Below are positions 57,075 to 64,000 of a stretch of DNA of 64,000 nucleotides, one piece after another. The translations under genes were made by a program, and so were the position numbers. Numbering within the stretch: position 1 is the stretch's first letter; each line of letters opens with the position of its first letter. Origin of the DNA: Alphaproteobacteria bacterium (GTDB lineage: Bacteria; Pseudomonadota; Alphaproteobacteria; Rhodobacterales; Rhodobacteraceae); assembly GCA_030431825.1 (NCBI GenBank), contig JAUIIJ010000024.1:1-64000 (forward strand), written 5' to 3'. Below the pieces are notes generated by a model. The model ran no database searches, was not told the DNA's origin, and saw only the letters and a list, made by a program, of their open reading frames with translations.

Positions 57075-57554
57075 TCAGGCCAGCGTCGAATCCCGGTCAG
57101 CGCCATTGCGCCGGTTTGCGAAGAACCGGCGCAGTATCTCCGCACACTCCGCCTCGGCCAGCCCGTCATAGACCTCGGGTACGTGATGGGTCTGGTCATG
57201 TTCGTAGACCCGTGCCCCATGCGCCACCCCGCCCGACTTGGGGTCGGATGCGCCGTAATACAGCCGTCCGATCCGCGCAAAGGCAATGGCGGCGGCACAC
57301 ATCGGACAAGGCTCCAGTGTGACATAGAGGTCATGCCCTAGCAGACGCTCGCTCCCCGTGCTCGCGCAGGCCGCGCGTATCGCCAGTATCTCGGCGTGCG
57401 CCGTCGGATCGTTCAATTCGCGCGTGCGGTTTCCCTCGGCCGCGACCACCCGGCCATCCGGCGCGACAATCACCGCCCCGACAGGCACCTCGCCCCGCCC
57501 TGCCGCCAGACGAGCCTGTACAAGCGCCTGAGTCATCTGGGATCTGAAAACCAT
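57075..57554 (-). CDS. tadA: tRNA adenosine(34) deaminase TadA
   Basis: TadA converts adenosine 34 to inosine in tRNA-Arg(ACG), which lets one tRNA read three arginine codons. The 159-residue protein shows [16 protein letters not shown], the zinc and catalytic block [11 protein letters not shown] (H53, E55), and the zinc cysteines in [11 protein letters not shown] (C83, C86). The C-terminal part ends with the expected helix [11 protein letters not shown]. The start at 57554 ([14 protein letters not shown]) is the family-like form. Confidence 0.95.
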   Translation of the reverse strand: MVFRSQMTQALVQARLAAGRGEVPVGAVIVAPDGRVVAAEGNRTRELNDPTAHAEILAIRAACASTGSERLLGHDLYVTLEPCPMCAAAIAFARIGRLYYGASDPKSGGVAHGARVYEHDQTHHVPEVYDGLAEAECAEILRRFFANRRNGADRDSTLA

Positions 57555-57616
57555 GGCGCACCCTGCCCCGCATTCCCTTCTTTCGCAAGGGCGTGGAATG
57601 GGTTAAGCCCCGCCTC

Positions 57617-58420
57617 ATGAGCGACAAACCCACCCAACCCGGCGACCGGATCGCCAAGATCCTCGCCCGCGCGGGACTCGCCAGCCGCCGCGAGGCCGAA
57701 CGGATGATCGAGGCCGGACGCGTGACGGTGAACGGGCGCAAGATCGACAGCCCCGCGCTGAACGTGACCGCAAAGGACCGGATCACGGTGGACGGCGCGC
57801 CGCTGGCCGAACCGGAGCCCGAGCGCATGTGGCTCTATCACAAGCCGGTGGGGCTGGTTACCACGACCAGCGACGAGAAGGGCCGCAAGACCATTTTTGA
57901 CGAGCTCCCCGACGACATGCCGCGCGTGATGAGCGTTGGGCGGCTGGATCTCAATTCCGAAGGCCTGCTGCTTCTGACCAATGACGGCGCGATCAAGCGC
58001 AAGCTGGAATTGCCCAGCACCGGCTGGCTGCGCAAATATCGCGTGCGGATCAACGGCCGTCCATCTGATGAAGATTTCGCGCCTCTGCGCGCGGGGCTGG
58101 TGATCGAGGGCGAGCGTTTCCAGCCGATGCAGGTGACACTGGACCGACAACAGGGCGCCAACGCCTGGCTGACCATCGCCATTCGCGAGGGCAGGAATCG
58201 CGAAATTCGGCGGGCAATCGCCGATATCGGGCTGACAGTGAACCGGTTGATCCGGGTGTCCTATGGTCCTTTTCAACTGGGCACGCTGAAGCCCGGTGAG
58301 GTGCAGGAGCTCAAGCGGCGCGTGTTGCGCGAGCAGCTGGGACTGGACAGCGCGCCCCCTGTCGGGACCGCCCGCCGCAGCAACCGGCGCGGAAAAAAGA
58401 CACCCCATCGCAAGACCTGA
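57617..58420 (+). CDS. rluB: RsuA/RluB-family pseudouridine synthase
   Basis: The 267-residue protein has an N-terminal S4 RNA-binding domain ([20 protein letters not shown], with [15 protein letters not shown]) and a pseudouridine synthase domain with the catalytic aspartate in [18 protein letters not shown] (about 104-121). [20 protein letters not shown] is the conserved RNA-contact motif of the family. The lysine- and arginine-rich tail [15 protein letters not shown] suggests rRNA binding. RluB-type modification of 23S rRNA position 2605 is the likely job; the alternative RsuA is also possible. The ATG at 57617 is the family start. Confidence 0.87.
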   Translation: MSDKPTQPGDRIAKILARAGLASRREAERMIEAGRVTVNGRKIDSPALNVTAKDRITVDGAPLAEPEPERMWLYHKPVGLVTTTSDEKGRKTIFDELPDDMPRVMSVGRLDLNSEGLLLLTNDGAIKRKLELPSTGWLRKYRVRINGRPSDEDFAPLRAGLVIEGERFQPMQVTLDRQQGANAWLTIAIREGRNREIRRAIADIGLTVNRLIRVSYGPFQLGTLKPGEVQELKRRVLREQLGLDSAPPVGTARRSNRRGKKTPHRKT

Positions 58421-58501
58421 GCCAAACAGCGCACAGTTCCCCCTAGCAAGCGGTCAAAGCATGACCTACCTTCCACCCCATGGAACGGTCTGGGATTTGA
58501 C

Positions 58502-58591
58502 ATGTCGCACGCAGGACTTCGCAAGATGGCCTATGTCGTCTTGATTATCGTGATGTTCGGTGTGTGCACCGGATGGCTGGGAGGGCTCTAG
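58502..58591 (+). CDS. Possible 29-residue membrane peptide upstream of xpaC
   Basis: The frame encodes MSHAGLRKMAYVVLIIVMFG followed by VCTGWLGGL and a stop, with a single hydrophobic helix (about residues 10-27). It ends 3 bp before the XpaC gene start, and a tiny membrane peptide in that position would be coupled to it. An internal ATG (residue 9) is an alternative start. Short hydrophobic ORFs are easy to miscall, and no ribosome site is strong. Confidence 0.3.
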   Translation: MSHAGLRKMAYVVLIIVMFGVCTGWLGGL

Positions 58592-58594
58592 ACC

Positions 58595-59488
58595 ATGGCG
58601 AAACGCTATGGCGGCAAGTACAGCCCCGAGGGGCAGACGGACGAACAGACCGCAAAATCCCGTGGCAGGTTTGACGGAGCGCGCGTGGATCCCGCAGGCG
58701 CCAGGTCGAACACATTGTTCATTCCGGCGATTCCACTGGTTTTCATGTCTCTGGACGACGGCGCGCTCGGACTGACCCTCGCGCTTGTTGCCGCGGGTGT
58801 GCTGACACTTGCGGCCTGGCTGCTGCGTGAGGGGCTGCGCGCCGAGGCGGCCTATGATGCACGCAAGGTTGCAAGACGCCCTGCCTTTCCCCGCAAGATG
58901 GCGGCGAGCCTGCTGACCGGTATCGGTATCGCGCTGGCGGCCTACAAAGTCGAACCCGGCGTTGTCGCACCGATCCTCTACGGCGGTGTTGCGACCGTGC
59001 TGCACAGTCTCGCGTTCGGCCTGGATCCGCTGAAAGACAAGGGAATGGAAGGCGTCGACACATTCCAGCAGGATCGGGTTGCCCGCGTCATCGAAGAGGC
59101 GGAGGCCCGGTTGTCCGAGATGAGCGATGCCGTCCGCCGCGCCGGAGATCGCAGGATCGAAGCCCGCGTCGAGCGTTTTCAGGCCACCGCCCGCGACCTG
59201 TTCCGGACGGTCGAGGAGGACCCCCGTGACCTGACCGCCGCCCGCAAGTACCTGACGGTCTACCTGCAGGGCGCGCGCGACGCGACGATCAAATACGCCG
59301 ACATCCATGCGCGTACACGTGACGCACAGGCGCGGGAAGATTATCTCGCCCTGCTTGACGATCTCGAAAAGAACTTTGCCGCCCGGACCCGCAGGATGCT
59401 GCTGGACGATCGCGGCGACCTGACCGTTGAAATCGAAGTGCTGCGCGAGCGGTTGCAGCGCGAAGGTGTCCGTACCGACGCCCCGTGA
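58595..59488 (+). CDS. XpaC-family protein (5-bromo-4-chloroindolyl phosphate hydrolysis)
   Basis: The 297-residue protein has two hydrophobic regions near the N-terminus (about 40-75 and 105-130, seen as TLFIPAIPLVFMSLDD and LALVAAGVLTLAAWLL, then LLTGIGIALAA) and a helical C-terminal half with RVIEEAEARLSEMSDAVRRA, LFRTVEEDPRDLTAARKYLT and VYLQGARDATIKYADI. This is the XpaC layout. XpaC partners TelA in many bacteria (xpaC-yaaN in Bacillus) and is named for a hydrolysis phenotype, not an established enzyme activity. It is the first clear gene of the module. Confidence 0.85.
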   Translation: MAKRYGGKYSPEGQTDEQTAKSRGRFDGARVDPAGARSNTLFIPAIPLVFMSLDDGALGLTLALVAAGVLTLAAWLLREGLRAEAAYDARKVARRPAFPRKMAASLLTGIGIALAAYKVEPGVVAPILYGGVATVLHSLAFGLDPLKDKGMEGVDTFQQDRVARVIEEAEARLSEMSDAVRRAGDRRIEARVERFQATARDLFRTVEEDPRDLTAARKYLTVYLQGARDATIKYADIHARTRDAQAREDYLALLDDLEKNFAARTRRMLLDDRGDLTVEIEVLRERLQREGVRTDAP

Positions 59489-59507
59489 CATAACAAGGAG
59501 CCCATCC

Positions 59508-60698
59508 ATGTCCGACACAACCCGCAAGAAGGCGCAGGAAACCCTGACCGAGGTCGAAGAGATCACCGCCGTTGTTCTTCCCGATCCGGCAGCGGAAATC
59601 GTGCCGCTCGAACAGGCGGATGCGCCGGCCAGCGCCGAAATCACCCGGCGGATGAACGAAATCGACATGAGCGACACCAACTCGATCGTCGCTTTCGGCT
59701 CGGGCGCTCAGACCGAGTTGCAGGAAATCAGCCAGGCCATGCTGGCGGATGTGCGCAACAAGGATGTCGGCCCTGCCGGAGACTCCCTGCGCAACATCGT
59801 GACGACGATCCGCGGTTTCTCGGTCAGCGAACTTGACGTGCGCCGCGAACGCAGCTGGTGGGAAAAGCTGTTGGGGCGCGCCGCTCCCTTTGCCAAGTTT
59901 ACCGCACGCTTCGAAGAGGTTCAGGACCAGATCGACCGCGTCACCGACGAGCTGCTCGGCCACGAACACGCCCTGCTCAAGGACATCAAGTCTCTGGACA
60001 AGCTCTATGAAAAGACACTGAATTTCTACGACGAACTGGCACTTTACATCGCCGCCGGAGAAGCCAGGCTGGCACAGCTGGATGCCACCGACATCCCCGA
60101 AAAGGAAGCCGCCGTGGCCGCCGCGCCCGAGCAACAGCAGGTCATGGCCGCGCAAGAGTTGCGCGACCTGCGCGCGGCGCGCGATGATCTGGAACGCCGG
60201 GTCCATGACCTCAAGCTGACGCGGCAGGTCACGATGCAGTCGCTCCCCTCGATCCGCCTCGTACAGGAAAATGACAAGAGCCTCGTGACCAAGATCAACT
60301 CGACGCTCGTCAACACCGTTCCCCTGTGGGAAACCCAACTGGCGCAGGCCGTCACCATCCAGCGCAGCTCCGAGGCCGCCTCGGCAGTGCGCGATGCCAA
60401 TGACCTGACCAACGACCTGCTGACCGCCAACGCCGCGAACCTGCGCGAAAGCAACAAGATGATCCGCCAGGAAATGGAACGGGGCGTTTTCGACATCGAA
60501 GCGGTGAAACAGGCGAATGCCGATCTGATCGGCACCATCAACGAAAGTCTCGCCATCGCCGACGAGGGCAAGGCCCGGCGCGCCGCTGCCGAGGACGAGC
60601 TGAAGAAGATGGAGGCCGAACTGCGCGACACGCTCGCCTCTGCCAAGGCGCGCCGCGACGGGGTTGGCGACAACGCCGGCACCGCCGTACCGACCTGA
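59508..60698 (+). CDS. telA: TelA family toxic-anion resistance protein
   Basis: The 396-residue protein belongs to the TelA/KlaA (YaaN) family, which is linked to resistance to toxic anions such as tellurite and to stress responses. It is predicted to be cytoplasmic and rich in alpha-helices with coiled coils: FGSGAQTELQEISQAMLADV, KFTARFEEVQDQIDRVTDEL, DLRAARDDLERRVHDLKLTR, MQSLPSIRLVQENDKSLVTK and WETQLAQAVTIQRSSEAASA. AAGGAG precedes the ATG at 59508. It lies 19 bp downstream of xpaC, strongly supporting one transcript. The chemical ligand is unknown. Confidence 0.88.
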   Translation: MSDTTRKKAQETLTEVEEITAVVLPDPAAEIVPLEQADAPASAEITRRMNEIDMSDTNSIVAFGSGAQTELQEISQAMLADVRNKDVGPAGDSLRNIVTTIRGFSVSELDVRRERSWWEKLLGRAAPFAKFTARFEEVQDQIDRVTDELLGHEHALLKDIKSLDKLYEKTLNFYDELALYIAAGEARLAQLDATDIPEKEAAVAAAPEQQQVMAAQELRDLRAARDDLERRVHDLKLTRQVTMQSLPSIRLVQENDKSLVTKINSTLVNTVPLWETQLAQAVTIQRSSEAASAVRDANDLTNDLLTANAANLRESNKMIRQEMERGVFDIEAVKQANADLIGTINESLAIADEGKARRAAAEDELKKMEAELRDTLASAKARRDGVGDNAGTAVPT

Positions 60699-60706
60699 GC
60701 CGCCGC

Positions 60707-61684
60707 ATGTGGACGGGGAGGCAAAGATCCGGGGCCTTGCTGGCCATGGGCGTCACCCTGTTGCTTGCCTGCTGCGACCAGATGGGCCTGAAATCCTCGC
60801 CCAGCCCGCAGGCACGCCCGGCCAGCCTGCGCGTTGCGCCGCCCGCGCCCGTCGGACCTTCTGCGCGCAGCGTCGATCTCGCCCGGTATTACCAGAAAGT
60901 CCAGAATGGTCTGCTGACCCGCGGATTGCTGCGCACCGACGGTGGCGGCCCCGACACGCCCTATTCCGCCGAAGATCTGGCCCGCAACTTCGAGAACATT
61001 GTTTTCTACAACGAATATTCCAGCGGCGACGGGCTCAGCCCCGCGCAACGCCGCCAGAGTGGCCGGCTCAGCCGCTGGAGCGGCCCCGTGCGCATCGGTA
61101 CCGAGTTCGGCGCCAGCGTCCCCCCCGACCAGCGCCGCCACGACCAGGTCCAGATCGACCGCTACGCGGAACGGCTGGGGCGCATCACCGGTCATGCCAT
61201 CGCACCGGTCCGGACCGGCGCGAATTTCAACGTCCTCGTGGTTGGCGAGGACGACAACGATTTCCTGCGCCGCCGGCTCCGGCAGATCATTCCGGGCATC
61301 GGCCCGACAGAGCTGGATCTCTTTTCCAACCTGCCGCGTTCCTATTATTGCCTGGTGATCGCCGTATCCGGAGCGGGCAACCCCAACGACTATACCCGCG
61401 CCGTCGCGCTGATCCGGACGGAACACCCCGACCTGGTGCGCCTGTCCTGCATCCACGAAGAACTCGCCCAGGGGCTCGGCCTGTCCAACGACAGCCCCTA
61501 TGCCCGCCCGTCGATTTTCAACGACGATGACGAATTCGCGCTCCTGACGAGCCACGACGAACTCCTGCTCAAGATGCTCTACGATCCGCGCCTGAAACAG
61601 GGCATGACCGCCGATGAGGCGCGTCCGCTCGCCGGCGCGATCGCCCGCGAGCTCCTGGGCGAACAACCACAAGACCCGATCTGA
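60707..61684 (+). CDS. DUF2927 lipoprotein
   Basis: The 325-residue protein begins with a signal peptide and lipobox (LLLAC, C22 lipidated). It has a DUF2927 domain, with FENIVFYNEYSSGDGLS, LSRWSGPVRIGTEFGAS, FNVLVVGEDDNDFLRRRLRQ and the metal-protease-like HEELAQGLGLSNDSPYARPS (about 248-267). The HEExxQxLGLxND block resembles a zincin active site, although catalysis has not been shown for this family. It would lie in the periplasm, attached to a membrane, 8 bp after telA and 13 bp before the SPFH gene. Confidence 0.82.
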   Translation: MWTGRQRSGALLAMGVTLLLACCDQMGLKSSPSPQARPASLRVAPPAPVGPSARSVDLARYYQKVQNGLLTRGLLRTDGGGPDTPYSAEDLARNFENIVFYNEYSSGDGLSPAQRRQSGRLSRWSGPVRIGTEFGASVPPDQRRHDQVQIDRYAERLGRITGHAIAPVRTGANFNVLVVGEDDNDFLRRRLRQIIPGIGPTELDLFSNLPRSYYCLVIAVSGAGNPNDYTRAVALIRTEHPDLVRLSCIHEELAQGLGLSNDSPYARPSIFNDDDEFALLTSHDELLLKMLYDPRLKQGMTADEARPLAGAIARELLGEQPQDPI

Positions 61685-61697
61685 AAGGAACCTCACA

Positions 61698-62816
61698 ATG
61701 GGCATCTTCGATTTCCTGAGCGGTGAATTCATCGACGTGATCCACTGGGTCGACGACACGCGCGACACGATGGTCTGGCGGTTCGAACGTCAGGGCCATG
61801 CCATCAAGTATGGCGCCAAGCTGACGGTGCGCGAGGGGCAGGCCGCTGTGTTCGTGCACGAAGGCCAGCTCGCCGACGTGTTCACGCCGGGGCTCTACAT
61901 GCTCGAAACCAACAACATGCCGATCCTGACCACGCTGAACCACTGGGACCACGGCTTCAAGAGCCCCTTCGTCTCCGAGATCTACTATGTCAACACCACC
62001 CGGTTCACCGACCTGAAATGGGGCACCAAGAACCCGATCATCTGCCGCGACCCCGAATTCGGCCCGGTGCGCATCCGCGCCTACGGAACCTACTCGGTCC
62101 GCGTGACCGATCCCGCCCGGTTCATGACCGAAATCGTCGGCACCGACGGCGAATTCACGATGGACGAGATCAGCTTCCAGGTCCGCAACATCATCGTGCA
62201 GGAATTTTCGCGCGTCATTGCCGGCTCGGGTATCCCGGTTCTCGACATGGCCGCCAACACCGCCGATCTCGGCAAGCTGATCGCGACCGAGATTTCACCC
62301 ACGCTGGAAGACTACGGGATGTCGATCCCGGAACTCTATATCGAGAACATCTCGATGCCCCCGGCCGTCGAAGCAGCGCTCGACAAGAGGACCTCCATGG
62401 GCCTCGCCGGCGATCTGGGCAAATTCACCCAGTACTCCGCCGCCGAGGCCATGACCGCCGCCGCCAGCAACCCGGCGGGCGGCGGCATGGCCGCAGGCCT
62501 CGGTGCCGGGATGGGCATGGCGATGGCCGGCCAGATGACCGGACAGGGCCCCTGGGGAGCGGCACCGCGCGCCGCGGCGCATCAGGCCGCGCCCCCGCCC
62601 CCGCCCCCGGCCGAGCATGTCTGGCATATCGCCGAGGCCGGTGAGACCAGGGGGCCTTTTTCCAAGGCGCGGCTGGGCCGGATGGCCAGCGAAGGCACTC
62701 TCACGCGCGACACCTATGTCTGGACCGCCGGACAGGATGGCTGGAAACGCGCCGAAGACGTCCAGGAACTGGCGCAACTCTTCACCATCCTGCCGCCGCC
62801 GCCGCCGGGCGCCTGA
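61698..62816 (+). CDS. SPFH domain protein with C-terminal GYF_2 domain
   Basis: The 372-residue protein has an SPFH (band 7-like) domain at about 25-230 (AKLTVREGQAAVFVHEGQLA, VFTPGLYMLETNNMPIL, EFGPVRIRAYGTYSVRV, LGKLIATEISPTLEDYGMS), then a flexible Ala/Gly/Pro-rich stretch (about 240-300), and a GYF_2-type domain at about 308-360 (HIAEAGETRGPFSKARLGRM, YVWTAGQDGWKRAEDV). This is the virion-core-protein/YdjI type, which has no membrane segment of its own. In Bacillus, YdjI recruits PspA to the membrane protein YdjG. AAAGGAA precedes the ATG. Confidence 0.88.
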   Translation: MGIFDFLSGEFIDVIHWVDDTRDTMVWRFERQGHAIKYGAKLTVREGQAAVFVHEGQLADVFTPGLYMLETNNMPILTTLNHWDHGFKSPFVSEIYYVNTTRFTDLKWGTKNPIICRDPEFGPVRIRAYGTYSVRVTDPARFMTEIVGTDGEFTMDEISFQVRNIIVQEFSRVIAGSGIPVLDMAANTADLGKLIATEISPTLEDYGMSIPELYIENISMPPAVEAALDKRTSMGLAGDLGKFTQYSAAEAMTAAASNPAGGGMAAGLGAGMGMAMAGQMTGQGPWGAAPRAAAHQAAPPPPPPAEHVWHIAEAGETRGPFSKARLGRMASEGTLTRDTYVWTAGQDGWKRAEDVQELAQLFTILPPPPPGA

Positions 62817-62823
62817 TCCGCCC

Positions 62824-62856
62824 TTCATCTTTGTCAAAATACTCCCGCCGGAGGCG
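62824..62856. repeat. Dispersed repeat family A, copy 3 (shortened)
   Basis: The first 23 bp, TTCATCTTTGTCAAAATACT and CCC, match copy 2, and the sequence then departs to CGCCGGAGGCGG instead of the longer GC-rich block. Only a small hairpin (CCGCCGGAGGCGG) remains. It lies between the SPFH and zinc-ribbon genes, and its end supplies GGAGG just before the GTG of the latter. Confidence 0.65.
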
Positions 62857-62866
62857 GACCATCACC

Positions 62867-63976
62867 GTGACCGAAACAGGCGCTGACACTCCCGTGACCG
62901 AGCATCGCTTTCCCTGCGAACAATGCGGTGCGGACTACCGGTTCGATCCTTCACGCGACGCGCTGGTCTGCGACCATTGCGGCGACACCCGTGCCATCGA
63001 ACACGGGCCATGGTCCGGCGCGACCCTGCGGGAGCTCGATTTCGACGCGGCGGCGACCGAAGCCCTGCCGGAAGCCGAGATCGAGGAAACCCGCGTCCTG
63101 ACCTGTCCCAATTGCGCGGCTCAGGTTGAATTCGACCCCGACACCCACGCGGCCGAATGCCCGTTCTGCGCCACGCCGGTGGTCACCGATACCGGCATCA
63201 ACCGCCATATCAAACCGCGCGGGGTGCTGCCCTTCGTGCTCGATGAACGCCGCGCCCACGCGGCAATGACCGACTGGCTGGGGCGGCTGTGGTTTGCGCC
63301 GGGCGGGCTCAAGACCTATGCCCGCAAGGGGCGCAGGATGCAGGGCATCTATGTCCCCTACTGGACCTTTGACGCCCGGACGCGCTCCCGTTACCGGGGA
63401 GAACGCGGCACCATCTACTACACCACCCGCACCGTCGTGCAGGACGGCAAGCGCGTGCAGCAACGTGTCGCCAGGATACGCTGGACACGCGCTTCGGGTC
63501 GGGTGGCCCGCTTTTTCGACGATGTGCTTGTCCTGGCTTCGACCAGTCTGCCCAAGCGCTTTACCGATGCGCTGCAACCCTGGGACCTGGCGGCGCTCGC
63601 CCCCTATCAGCCGCAATATCTCGCCGGATTTCGTGCCGAGGCCTATTCGGTGTCGCTGCAACAGGGGCATGACGAGGCGCGTGGGCACATGGCGCGGGTG
63701 ATCGAACGCGACGTGCGTTTTGACATCGGCGGCGATCAGCAGAGGATTCACGATATCGACACCGATGTCAGCGACGTGACCTTCAAGCACATCCTGCTGC
63801 CGGTCTGGCTGGCTGCCTACAAGTATCAGGGCCAGACCTATCGTTTCGTGGTCAACGGCCAGACCGGGCGCGTACAGGGCGAGCGCCCCTATTCGGCGAT
63901 CAAGATCACGCTGGCGGTCGTCCTCGCGCTGCTGGTCGCGGCGGGGATCGGATATCTGGTGGCCACCGGCCAGTAG
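62867..63976 (+). CDS. Membrane protein with two zinc ribbons (YdjG/TFIIB-type zinc finger)
   Basis: The 369-residue protein has two N-terminal zinc ribbons: CEQC (C17, C20) with CDHC (C35, C38), and CPNC (C80, C83) with CPFC (C98, C101). A long folded region follows, with GIYVPYWTFDARTRSRYRGE, FFDDVLVLASTSLPKRFTDA and TFKHILLPVWLAAYKYQGQT. One membrane anchor lies at the end (IKITLAVVLALLVAAGIGYLV, about 345-365). The frame is open from TTG 62831, but GTG 62867 (MTETGADTPV) is the likelier start. It resembles the membrane zinc-ribbon partner of SPFH proteins. Confidence 0.83.
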   Translation: MTETGADTPVTEHRFPCEQCGADYRFDPSRDALVCDHCGDTRAIEHGPWSGATLRELDFDAAATEALPEAEIEETRVLTCPNCAAQVEFDPDTHAAECPFCATPVVTDTGINRHIKPRGVLPFVLDERRAHAAMTDWLGRLWFAPGGLKTYARKGRRMQGIYVPYWTFDARTRSRYRGERGTIYYTTRTVVQDGKRVQQRVARIRWTRASGRVARFFDDVLVLASTSLPKRFTDALQPWDLAALAPYQPQYLAGFRAEAYSVSLQQGHDEARGHMARVIERDVRFDIGGDQQRIHDIDTDVSDVTFKHILLPVWLAAYKYQGQTYRFVVNGQTGRVQGERPYSAIKITLAVVLALLVAAGIGYLVATGQ

Positions 63977-64000
63977 CGCGCCCAAACGCCCCTTGCGGAA

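Noticed and set aside
62831-62866. TTG start at 62831 for the zinc-ribbon gene
   Set aside because: The first 12 codons fall within the repeat A remnant, which is non-coding elsewhere; the GTG at 62867 with an upstream GGAGG is better.

Overview
The window is high-GC alphaproteobacterial DNA, most likely a marine Rhodobacterales (Roseobacter-type) chromosome. The evidence is a dcw cell-wall/division cluster carrying the small membrane gene of the DUF2484 type between murC and murB, aerobic cobaltochelatase genes cobS and cobT, a VPLPA-CTERM surface protein, an aa3-type cytochrome oxidase gene under an FNR-type palindrome, and a DUF1127 gene followed by CCUCCUCCC-motif small RNAs. No full-length mobile element or prophage is visible.

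Layout. 1-0.4 kb: junction of a truncated membrane signalling gene with an IS21-type istB remnant. 0.4-9.1 kb: tRNA-Leu, lipB, a HIT protein, ctaD (cox subunit I), a duplicated SpoIIAA-like protein, a DUF2244 protein, a YqeY-like protein, carA and a large membrane glycosyltransferase. 9.5-12.7 kb: cobS, a broken sulfotransferase and cobT. 12.7-20.7 kb: an M24B aminopeptidase P, a DUF427 protein, a VPLPA-CTERM protein, a ClC chloride channel, recN and bamD. 20.8-43.3 kb: the dcw cluster on the minus strand, read as mraZ-rsmH-ftsL-ftsI-murE-murF-mraY-(dedA, frameshifted)-murD, then a flavoprotein on the opposite strand, then ftsW-murG-murC-DUF2484-murB-ddl-ftsQ-ftsA-ftsZ-lpxC. It makes lipid-II precursors, assembles the septal machinery and starts lipid A synthesis. 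43.3-45.3 kb: a gene-poor stretch with the mraZ leader hairpins, an unannotated mrp/apbC pseudogene, the DUF1127 gene and three tandem two-hairpin small RNAs. 45.3-57.6 kb: cardiolipin synthase-like protein, UvrD/PcrA helicase, a GH19 lytic enzyme, an FMN L-lactate dehydrogenase-like enzyme, pyruvate carboxylase, tRNA-Gly, a UPF0173 hydrolase and tadA. 57.6-64 kb: an rluB-like gene and a compact operon of XpaC, TelA, a DUF2927 lipoprotein, an SPFH/GYF_2 protein and a double zinc-ribbon membrane protein, which I infer to be an envelope-stress or toxic-anion response module.

Two dispersed repeat families are visible. Family A (about 60 bp, beginning TTCATCTTTGT) occurs three times and family B (about 101 bp, a large imperfect palindrome) twice. 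Several copies touch or overlap stop codons. Most functional names rest on recognised motifs and gene order; no database search was available.
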